A stretch of 49,925 bases of DNA from Myxococcota bacterium (GTDB taxonomy: Bacteria > Myxococcota_A > UBA9160 > UBA4427), in NCBI GenBank assembly GCA_029941885.1, contig JAPYTP010000017.1, positions 1 through 49,925 of the forward strand, in the 5' to 3' direction. Below the pieces are notes generated by a model. The model was not told where the DNA came from. It saw only the letters and a program-made list of their open reading frames with translations, and did not search any database. Positions 16,978 to 23,833 of the stretch are shown piece by piece (positions within the stretch are counted from its first letter, which is position 1; each line of letters begins with the position of its first letter). The translations under genes were made by a program, and so were the position numbers.

Positions 16978-18231
16978 ATGCGTGAAGGACTCACTGTCGA
17001 AGAGGCCCAGGATCTGATCCTGGAGGCGACTCCGATCCTCGGCGCCGAGACGATCTCAGCCTCGGATGCCGCAGGGCGCGTCCTCGTCGACGCGATCGTT
17101 TCGACGCGAAGGCACCCCCCTGCAGACTGCTCCGCGATGGATGGCTACGCCATTCGCCGCGAGGATCTAGTGGGGACGTCCATCGCCAAACCGAAGACGA
17201 TGCCAGTCGTCTACGAAGTCCCGGCGGGCGGACGAGCCAGTCGGCCACTCGAAACGGGAGAAGCCGCGCGGATCTTCACCGGCGCCCCCCTGCCGCCGGG
17301 GGCCGACGCGATCATCAAACAAGAAGACACCGACATGGGAGACGAGCGCGTCGAGATTCGCGTCGAGCCCGAGCCTCGAGAACACGTGCGCGATGGTGGC
17401 GAGGATTTCGAGATCGGAGATCGATTGATCGAGGCGGGCTCCGTGTTAGGTGCATCGCATCTCGGAGTTCTCGCCTCGGTGGGACGCACGATCGTGTCGG
17501 TCCACCAGCGACCTCGCGTGGCAATCCTGTCGGGTGGGGACGAACTCGTCGAACCGGATCGGCCGACCGATGCGGGACAGATCGTCTCCTCGAACTCCTA
17601 TACTCTGGCTGCCCAATGTCGCGAAATCGGTGCGCTCCCGACCTATCTCGGAATCGCCGGCGACACTCCCGAAGCCATCGAGATACGGATGCGCGCGGGT
17701 CTCGGCGCCGATGTCCTCGTCAGCAGCGCTGGCGTATCCGTCGGAGACCACGATCACGTCCGGGATGTGCTCGAGAAGATCGGTTGCCAGCTGCGTTTCT
17801 GGGGCGTCCTGATGAAGCCAGGCTATCCGCTGGCCTTCGGAATCATCGAGCCGACGGGCCAACTCGTCTTCGGACTGCCCGGGAATCCCGTGTCTACGGC
17901 AGTCACGTTCGAAGAGTTCGTGAGACCCGCGCTTCGCAAGATGATGGGCCATCGCGACATTCATCGACCGGTCGTGCAGGCGACGCTCAGCGATGCGATT
18001 CGAAAGAGAGCGGGGCGACTCCACTTCGTGCGCGTCAGACTGGAAATGACATCGCGCGGAATCCTCGCGACGCCGACGGGAAATCAGAGTTCCGGGGTGC
18101 TGACGTCGATGATCCGCGGGCAGGGGCTCGCCGTGATTCCGCTCGAGGCCGAGGCGGTCGAGGCAGGCGCGACTGTCGATGTCCAGATCCTCGATCTGGG
18201 TTTCTTCGATCGTCGCGAGCGAGGATTCTGA
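16978..18231 (+). CDS. moeA: molybdopterin molybdenumtransferase
   Basis: A 417-residue cytoplasmic enzyme that inserts molybdate into adenylylated molybdopterin. Family signatures in order: SAMDGYAIR near residue 53, PAGG and ARIFTGAPLPPGADAIIKQED (~75-115), LSGGDELVEP, SSAGVSVGDHDHVRD (~250), and FGLPGNPVSTAVTFEEFV (~300). The C-terminal MoeA domain is complete. The ATG has only a weak ribosome site. mobA follows 4 bp after the stop, so both are co-expressed and provide bis-MGD-type cofactor, needed for example by the oxidoreductase at 36.7 kb. Confidence 0.95.
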   Translation: MREGLTVEEAQDLILEATPILGAETISASDAAGRVLVDAIVSTRRHPPADCSAMDGYAIRREDLVGTSIAKPKTMPVVYEVPAGGRASRPLETGEAARIFTGAPLPPGADAIIKQEDTDMGDERVEIRVEPEPREHVRDGGEDFEIGDRLIEAGSVLGASHLGVLASVGRTIVSVHQRPRVAILSGGDELVEPDRPTDAGQIVSSNSYTLAAQCREIGALPTYLGIAGDTPEAIEIRMRAGLGADVLVSSAGVSVGDHDHVRDVLEKIGCQLRFWGVLMKPGYPLAFGIIEPTGQLVFGLPGNPVSTAVTFEEFVRPALRKMMGHRDIHRPVVQATLSDAIRKRAGRLHFVRVRLEMTSRGILATPTGNQSSGVLTSMIRGQGLAVIPLEAEAVEAGATVDVQILDLGFFDRRERGF

Positions 18232-18235
18232 GAAC

Positions 18236-18841
18236 ATGCCGGTAGGTGTCAGTCGCCTCGGGAATGTGACCGGCGCGCTTCTTTTAGGAGGCCCTTCGAC
18301 TCGGATGGGGCGCGACAAGACCCACCTCGAGTGGGATGGGGAGCGTTGGTCCACCCGCGCTGCGCGCATGCTCGACGGCATCTTCGAGGAAACGCTCCTC
18401 GTCGGCGGCGCACCGGAGGCCGGGGCACCGGGACTTCGGGTGGCGGATCCCGAGGGCCCACAATGCGCGCTCCTGGGCCTCGTCGGGGCGCTCGAGGCCG
18501 CTTCGAACGAGCGGGTTCTCGTGATCGCGACGGATCTGCCTCTTCTGTGCGTCGACCTGCTGCTCGCACTCACGACGTGGCCCGAGCATGACGCCGTCGT
18601 TCCGAGCGACCCGGAGGGCGATCATCCTCTCTGCGCAATCTATCGCCGCGACGTGGTCTTGCCGATCGCACGGGACCAGCTCGCCGGGACACGACTCTCG
18701 CTCAAGGCTCTTCTCGACCGGGTCGACACGGTTCGGGTCTCCCCAGAAGGACTCGGACTGGGCGATCTCGGATCCCTTCCGCTCACGAACGTGAACACGC
18801 CGGACGAATTGTCAGGGCTGGCGCGCGAGGCGGGGACTTAG
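18236..18841 (+). CDS. mobA: molybdenum cofactor guanylyltransferase
   Basis: A 201-residue nucleotidyltransferase that attaches GMP to molybdopterin. The P-loop-like motif LLGGPSTRMGRDK (16-28), the segment VADPEGPQCALLGLVGAL and VIATDLPLLCVDLL (Mg-binding Asp) match MobA. ATG 18236, four bases after the moeA stop, was chosen; the frame upstream belongs to the moeA coding overlap. A PlsC-like gene follows within 5 bp. A CTP- or GTP-transferring relative such as MocA cannot be ruled out by eye, but pairing with moeA and a bis-MGD enzyme favours MobA. Confidence 0.88.
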   Translation: MPVGVSRLGNVTGALLLGGPSTRMGRDKTHLEWDGERWSTRAARMLDGIFEETLLVGGAPEAGAPGLRVADPEGPQCALLGLVGALEAASNERVLVIATDLPLLCVDLLLALTTWPEHDAVVPSDPEGDHPLCAIYRRDVVLPIARDQLAGTRLSLKALLDRVDTVRVSPEGLGLGDLGSLPLTNVNTPDELSGLAREAGT

Positions 18842-18845
18842 CGAG

Positions 18846-19844
18846 ATGCTCGATCTACCCCGCCTCGAGCGCCTGAGGCTCGTCAGATATCCCGTCTCCC
18901 AGCGGTTTTTCGGGTACCTGCTTCACGCGAACTACCACTGGTTTCCCGGCGTGGAACTCTCTCTCGAGAACGCTGAACGGCTTCCGAAGGAGCCGGTCAT
19001 CTTCGCGATGAATCACACCGATCGGTACAACTACTTTCCCTTCCAATACACGATGTGGAGAAGATTCAATCGGTTCACGGCGACCTGGGTCAAGGGCAAA
19101 TACTACGAGAACGCTCTGCTTGCCCAGTTCATGCAGAGCATGTTCCAGCTTCCGACGGTCTCGCGCGGATACCTGATCACCCGCGACTTCGTATCGGTTC
19201 TCGGACGCACGCCGACGGATCAGGAATACTCGCTGCTGCGCGCCTCGGTCGACGCTCGAGCAATCGGAGAGGAGGGTCGCCTGCCCGTGCCGCCGGACGT
19301 TCCGGAAATGTTGTTGCGGAAGCCGCGCAACCCGCTCGGATTGGCCCACGACCCGATAGACGTGGATTATGCCGACTATATCTGCGCGCTTTTTCACGTG
19401 ATGATGGGGCGCTTCGTCGAACTCAATCGTATCGCGTGCGACATCGGTCTCGATCTGCTCGTGTTTCCACAGGGAACCCGCTCGACTCGGCTGCTCCCGG
19501 GTCATACCGGAATCGCGCAGATGGCTCTCCATCTCAAGATCCCGATCGTGCCCATCGGCTGTAACGGGTCGGACCGCGTCTATCCGACGGGTTCGCCTTT
19601 TGGAAAGAAGGGACGCATCGTGTATCGCGTGGGTGAGCCGATCCACCATGCGGATCTCTCGGCCTTCCATATCGATGAGGACTTCGCGCCCTTCTCCGCG
19701 ATCGCGGAGCGCGACTACTCGGAACAGTTCAAGTCGGTCGCGGCGATCGTGACGGACCGGATCGATCCGATGCTCGACCCCGCGTATCAGCGCGTCGCTG
19801 CGGCGGAGGTCGACGAGGATCGAAGCGCCGATCGGTTCGTGTAG
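18846..19844 (+). CDS. PlsC-like phospholipid/glycerol acyltransferase, atypical active site
   Basis: A 332-residue protein of the 1-acylglycerol-3-phosphate acyltransferase superfamily. Motif I reads NHTDRYN: His57 is present but the residue at +5, normally the catalytic partner Asp, is Asn62. Motif III reads FPQGTRS (207-213) instead of FPEGTRS. An unusually long insert (~95-200) separates the two, including GRFVELNRIACDIG. The paired changes look like a distinct subfamily rather than damage, since the frame is intact. A peripheral membrane lipid acyltransferase is likely; the acceptor is unknown. It follows mobA by 4 bp but is probably unrelated functionally. Confidence 0.75.
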   Translation: MLDLPRLERLRLVRYPVSQRFFGYLLHANYHWFPGVELSLENAERLPKEPVIFAMNHTDRYNYFPFQYTMWRRFNRFTATWVKGKYYENALLAQFMQSMFQLPTVSRGYLITRDFVSVLGRTPTDQEYSLLRASVDARAIGEEGRLPVPPDVPEMLLRKPRNPLGLAHDPIDVDYADYICALFHVMMGRFVELNRIACDIGLDLLVFPQGTRSTRLLPGHTGIAQMALHLKIPIVPIGCNGSDRVYPTGSPFGKKGRIVYRVGEPIHHADLSAFHIDEDFAPFSAIAERDYSEQFKSVAAIVTDRIDPMLDPAYQRVAAAEVDEDRSADRFV

Positions 19845-19854
19845 GCCGCGTGGG

Positions 19855-20376
19855 CTAGCGCTTCTTTCGGGGATTCGATTTCGCGAGTCGGCGAATCATC
19901 TCCGTCGTCCGGTGTCCCGGAATCACGCGCAATCGCTCGACGCGGCCGCCCCATCCTTCGACCTCCTGGCGACCCACGATGTCGTCCGCCTGCCAGTCCC
20001 CGCCCTTGGCGAGCACGTCGGGACGCAGTGATCGGATCGGACGAAGCGGCGTGTCTGCGGCGAAACCCACGACCCAATCCACGCAGGCCAGCGCGGCAAC
20101 GACCTCCATGCGAGTGCGTGCGGTTTGGACCGGGCGGTTCGCGCCCTTGATTCGGCGCACACTCGCATCGAGATTGACCGCGACGACCAGGCGATCCCCA
20201 CAGCTGCGCGCTTGTTCGAGACTGCGAACGTGACCCACGTGGAGGAGGTCGAAACAGCCGTTGGTGAACACGATGCACTCCCCACGCAGGCGGGCGCGGG
20301 CGACGAGTCGCTCGGCCCCCGCGAGCGAAACGATCTTCTCGCGGGCTCGTTTCGGGATGCTGTCTTGCCCGCTCAC
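19855..20376 (-). CDS. rfaE2: RfaE2-like nucleotidyltransferase (ADP-heptose-type adenylyltransferase)
   Basis: A 173-residue cytidylyltransferase-fold protein equal to the C-terminal half of HldE. The start motif is FTNGCFDLLHVGHV with nucleotide-binding HVGH (46-49); KGGDWQADDIVGRQEVE and PGHRTTEMI complete the family pattern. RfaE2 makes ADP-glycero-manno-heptose for LPS core synthesis. The kinase half (RfaE1) is not encoded here, so it must lie elsewhere if this is the true enzyme. The GTG start overlaps the stop of the AsmA-like gene (GTGA), linking it to envelope biogenesis. Other small adenylyltransferases of this type exist, so substrate is inferred. Confidence 0.83.
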   Translation of the reverse strand: MSGQDSIPKRAREKIVSLAGAERLVARARLRGECIVFTNGCFDLLHVGHVRSLEQARSCGDRLVVAVNLDASVRRIKGANRPVQTARTRMEVVAALACVDWVVGFAADTPLRPIRSLRPDVLAKGGDWQADDIVGRQEVEGWGGRVERLRVIPGHRTTEMIRRLAKSNPRKKR

Positions 20377-23057
20377 GAGTCGCTGACCCTTCGGTCGAAA
20401 AGAAAACGCAACGCTTTGAAGGGAGCCTTGAGCACGCTCGGCACACCGGTCATGAGCGACTGCAGGGGGAGCGCTTCGACCTTCGGTTCGGCGAAGGGGC
20501 CGGTGACCTCGAAATAGGTTCCGATCAAGCCGCGTTCCGAACCGGGCAAGAAAAATCGGAGAACCGGGAGGCTGTCGAGGATCTGGTTGGGCTTGCGAAA
20601 GAGAAAGATACCTACGACTGCCCGGATCGTGCTCGGGCGCGCGTTCGTCGCGATATCCGCTCGGGCGAAGACCCGGAGCGGTCCTTCGATCTCGAAGTCA
20701 GGGATGCTGATCAGGCCGTGATTCAGCTCGAAGGATCCGGTCATGGTCTCGTATTGCAATTCGTTCTCGTCGGCGAAGGGATTGTAGCCCTCGGTCGCTT
20801 TTGCGAGGCGGAACATCAGGGGGAGGCTCGAGAGGACGCGTCCGCCGCTCGCCTCGACTCGGACACGACCGTCGAGTTCCGCGACGAAGGACGTGTCCGG
20901 CCGCACCCGACCGATCAATGATCCAGTGGCGCCGACCGTGCCGGTCGCCAGGTCCATTGGCAGGGCGACGAAGGGTCCGACCTCCGAGAGGAGTCCCCCA
21001 GTCAGTGCGAAACTCGTATCGAAGCCGACCGTATCGGTCGCTTCGAGCCCGAGGGTCATACGGGCAGCGATCGTTCCCTGGGTGGCGAGCTGAATTTCCA
21101 ACTCGTCACCGATCAGACTTGCGCCGTCGAGGCGGAAATGTCCCTTGCCCTTGGCGAAGGGGAACCAGCGGCGGGGTCGAAACTCCATCTCGAACTCGCC
21201 GGATCCCCAGCGGCCCGCGACCGGCGAGTTCTCCACGAGTTCCTCGTCCTCGGGAGCCGGGCCGAGGGTCAGGGTGGCCGAGACACTCGGGGCCGTGGGG
21301 TCGTTGAACCAGACGACTTCGCCCGATACGGCGGCACCGCCCCAGGTGCCCTCACGGACGCTGATTTCGAGGCCACGTCGGAGGGGCTCGACCAGGATGC
21401 GGAGATTTCGAAGTGGCCAGCGGAAGATCGGGTGCTCGAGCCGGTCGATCGCAAGGGCGGCGGCCTTGATCGGGGGCAGCGCATCGGGATCGTGTGGCTT
21501 GAGGATCTGGGAAAGCGGTTCGAAGCCCGGAATCGGGGGCGGGCTCTGGCTGATTCGACGCGCAGACGCACTGGTTCGGACCAGGTGCGAAACGCCATTG
21601 ATGACGGCGTTGATCTGGGGGAGCGGTTTTCCCCGGAAGATCGCGTTGCCGTTTCGGAAGACGATCTGATCCTCGACCCATTCGACCTCTCCCTCGAGTT
21701 CTTCGAGTACGTCGTTCGGTCCAGACGCAACCGTCACGTCGTCGAAGGCACCACTGAGGAGGAAACCACTCGGGATTTCGCGAGCGCGACCGCTGATCAA
21801 GGCCTGCCAGCGCTCGAGCGGCGCCGTTCCGGCGGCCTCGATGTATTGGATGTGACCGGACTGCACGCGCTCGGTGAGGCGCGCGATCGTGAGCGCCGTC
21901 GTCGATTCCGTCTCGAGGGTGCGAGCGTAGGAGGAGACGTCTTCCAGACGGAGGCCGAGCAAGCGCGATTCGATCCGGGTGGGAGAAGCGGGTCGGATCG
22001 GTCTCTGGATCCTGCCCTTGAGGTCGACGGAGAAGCGTCCGCACGCAAGTCGCGCCGCCGACAAGCGAATCTCGTAGGGGTCGATCACGAACTCGGCATC
22101 GATATCCACCCGCTCGTGCTCGAGCACCGTCGGGGATTGCCGCAGGGAGATCTGTCCATCGTCCACCTGGCCTTCGATCTCGAGCCTGTGCACTCCGTCG
22201 GGTTCCGTTTCGAGTCGGACGCGCACGTCGAGAGTGCCCGCCAGGCCCTCGATTCCCTCGACGAACGCGAGCGGCGTTTCCGCTGCGGCGAGCGGGATTC
22301 GAGACAACTCGAGCGACCAGACGAAGTGCTCGCCGGCCTCCCGTCGTATGTCGATCGCGAAGGGAAAGGGGATGTGCAGGCCATCGACGAAGACGCCGGA
22401 CCATTCGAGTGCAACGGCGTCAGAGAGCCAATTCCTTTCGACGAGGCCATTCAGGAGTTCGAGTCGCAGGCGTGGCGAAGCACGCTCCTCACCTTCGCCC
22501 CTCGCTTCCTCCCAGCTGAGGGTGCCGTCGAGGACTTCGATCTTGTCGGCAGCGCGAAAGCGATCGGCGAAGCCCGATGCCGAGAGATCGAGCGACGCGA
22601 GGCGGGCGAAGATCTGCTCCGCCTGGGAGCGGTCCTCGAGTCCTTCGTCCGGATAGCTGGAGAGCGGGGGGAGGGGGAGGCCGACGAAGGATCCGTCCGG
22701 GTTCTGGACGATCCGCACATGCGGGCCCTCGAGGACCAGCGTGCTTATTTCGAGTCGGCCTACCAGGAGCGCGACGACGTCCACCCAGGCGAGCACACGT
22801 CGGGCGCGGAGCGACGGGGGCGCGTCCGGCATGGGACTGGGATACGCGGAGACCTCCCGGGCCTCGATGTGGAGGCCGTCGTCCCATCGCACCTCCACCT
22901 GGCGGATCTCGACGGGTCCCTCGAGGAGTCGGCTCAGCTGGGTCTCGATTTCCCGATGTAAGAGGCGCGTGCCCAGGCCCGAGGACACGAGGTAGCCGGC
23001 GGCGGCGCCGACGAGGACCACGGTCAGCCAGAACAGGCGCAGCCAACTTCTCCGCAC
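20373..23057 (-). CDS. AsmA/YhdP-like envelope protein
   Basis: An 894-residue protein with a GTG start. One N-terminal membrane helix (LFWLTVVLVGAAAGYLVSSG, ~9-28) is followed by a very long beta-rich periplasmic part. The AsmA-like N-terminal pattern (ETQLSRLLEGPVEIRQVEV, then LEISTLVLEGPHVRIVQNPDGSF) and the C-terminal repeat (SGSFELNHGLISIPDFEIEG-like stretch, then GTYFEVTGPFAEPKVEALPL) match AsmA/YhdP/TamB relatives that form bridges moving phospholipids between membranes. The last 30 residues are basic and amphipathic. It is coupled to the RfaE2-like gene by a 4-bp overlap. The broad family is confident; which paralogue group it belongs to is not. Confidence 0.82.
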   Translation of the reverse strand: MRRSWLRLFWLTVVLVGAAAGYLVSSGLGTRLLHREIETQLSRLLEGPVEIRQVEVRWDDGLHIEAREVSAYPSPMPDAPPSLRARRVLAWVDVVALLVGRLEISTLVLEGPHVRIVQNPDGSFVGLPLPPLSSYPDEGLEDRSQAEQIFARLASLDLSASGFADRFRAADKIEVLDGTLSWEEARGEGEERASPRLRLELLNGLVERNWLSDAVALEWSGVFVDGLHIPFPFAIDIRREAGEHFVWSLELSRIPLAAAETPLAFVEGIEGLAGTLDVRVRLETEPDGVHRLEIEGQVDDGQISLRQSPTVLEHERVDIDAEFVIDPYEIRLSAARLACGRFSVDLKGRIQRPIRPASPTRIESRLLGLRLEDVSSYARTLETESTTALTIARLTERVQSGHIQYIEAAGTAPLERWQALISGRAREIPSGFLLSGAFDDVTVASGPNDVLEELEGEVEWVEDQIVFRNGNAIFRGKPLPQINAVINGVSHLVRTSASARRISQSPPPIPGFEPLSQILKPHDPDALPPIKAAALAIDRLEHPIFRWPLRNLRILVEPLRRGLEISVREGTWGGAAVSGEVVWFNDPTAPSVSATLTLGPAPEDEELVENSPVAGRWGSGEFEMEFRPRRWFPFAKGKGHFRLDGASLIGDELEIQLATQGTIAARMTLGLEATDTVGFDTSFALTGGLLSEVGPFVALPMDLATGTVGATGSLIGRVRPDTSFVAELDGRVRVEASGGRVLSSLPLMFRLAKATEGYNPFADENELQYETMTGSFELNHGLISIPDFEIEGPLRVFARADIATNARPSTIRAVVGIFLFRKPNQILDSLPVLRFFLPGSERGLIGTYFEVTGPFAEPKVEALPLQSLMTGVPSVLKAPFKALRFLFDRRVSDS

Positions 23058-23390
23058 CCGGATTCCCCCATGAATTGGGCGCCCAAGCTAGCAGAGAGGC
23101 GGATCTGGGCTGTTCCACGCCCTGTGTCTTTTTTAACGCCGAGTTGCACATCAGAGAACCCTTGTTTCATGTCTATGACGTATCTCGGAAGTGCGTCGAG
23201 TGTCTGCATGTCGCCGGTTCCACGCCACTTCTTTGCGTCGGCACCCCGTACGCGTCCCCGCCCCCCAAAAACCTTCCAACCCAATGAATAAACTCAAGGA
23301 ATCGTCCGGGTGAGTCGAATCCCCAATCGATTCAAACGACGTACTTCGGGAGTGATTCCCGGAGCATCGGAAAATGGGGGTGTGATTGTG
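23058..23390. other. divergent intergenic region between AsmA-like and XRE genes
   Basis: This 333-bp stretch has no supported gene on either strand. It is less GC-rich than its surroundings, with T- and A-runs (around 23130 and 23270), and should hold promoters for both flanking genes. An alternative GTG start for the XRE gene at 23310, with AAGGA 8 bp upstream, lies within it. Confidence 0.6.
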
Positions 23391-23648
23391 ATGGAAGCGA
23401 TAGATGCTCAGGAAGAGCGCGTACCGAACCGTGTACGGGAGCTTCGTGAAAACAAGCTCATGACACAGGCGCAGTTGGCTCGTAAGGCCAAGGTTGCACT
23501 GCGAACGATTCATAGCGTTGAGAAGGGTATGAACTGCCGCATGGACACAAAGCGCAAGATCCTGCTCGCGCTCGGTCTTTCCTTCGAGGAAAAGGACCAG
23601 GTCTTTCCGACGATCAGTCGGCCGATGAGTTTCCTGACGACGCACTAG
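23391..23648 (+). CDS. small XRE-type helix-turn-helix regulator
   Basis: An 85-residue DNA-binding protein. The XRE/Cro fold is clear: RVRELRENKLMTQAQLARKAKVALRTIHSVEKG followed by TKRKILLALGLSFEE. ATG 23391 was chosen, with a GGGGG about 10 bp upstream; a longer form from GTG 23310 adds 27 residues and cannot be excluded. It ends 54 bp before a strong rho-independent terminator and so appears monocistronic, set between the envelope genes and ptsP. No toxin partner or phage gene is near, so it is probably a stand-alone regulator rather than an antitoxin. Its target is unknown. Confidence 0.85.
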   Translation: MEAIDAQEERVPNRVRELRENKLMTQAQLARKAKVALRTIHSVEKGMNCRMDTKRKILLALGLSFEEKDQVFPTISRPMSFLTTH

Positions 23649-23701
23649 GGGCGACGTCAACTAGAGCCAGAGCCCGCGAGGGCGCCGGCTGGAGCCGTTT
23701 G

Positions 23702-23736
23702 AAGCGCCCGGGGCACGCCCCGGGCGCTTTTCGTTT
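23702..23736 (+). terminator. rho-independent terminator after the XRE gene
   Basis: A perfect 12-bp GC-rich stem (AAGCGCCCGGGG / CCCCGGGCGCTT) with loop CACG is followed by a T-rich tail (TTCGTTT). It is the clearest intrinsic terminator in the window. It ends transcription of the XRE gene and implies that ptsP has its own promoter between about 23737 and 23815. Confidence 0.85.
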
Positions 23737-23818
23737 GGGGACAGGAGACAAAGAAGTCCGGTTCCGGCCTGCTACCCTCGAAAGCCCGCCCGGCCGCCCC
23801 TCCTCTTGGTGGCCTCCC

Positions 23819-23833
23819 AGGAGGTGGCCCATT
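23819..23833 (+). promoter_or_regulatory. perfect Shine-Dalgarno before an ATT codon, likely ptsP start
   Basis: AGGAGG (23819-23824) is followed after six bases by ATT (23831-23833), in frame with ptsP. No ATG or GTG exists in frame between the terminator and the GAF domain, and TTG at 23735 lies in the terminator tail without a ribosome site. ATT therefore looks like the initiation codon, as known for infC and pcnB in Escherichia coli. Confidence 0.6.

Noticed and set aside
21138..22961. Plus-strand open frame of 607 codons
   Set aside because: It is antisense to the AsmA-like gene, with Arg/Glu/Asp-rich, domain-free translation.
23735..23737. TTG as ptsP start
   Set aside because: It lies in the terminator tail, lacks a ribosome site, and would add about 32 residues rich in Pro, Arg and Trp with no relation to GAF domains.
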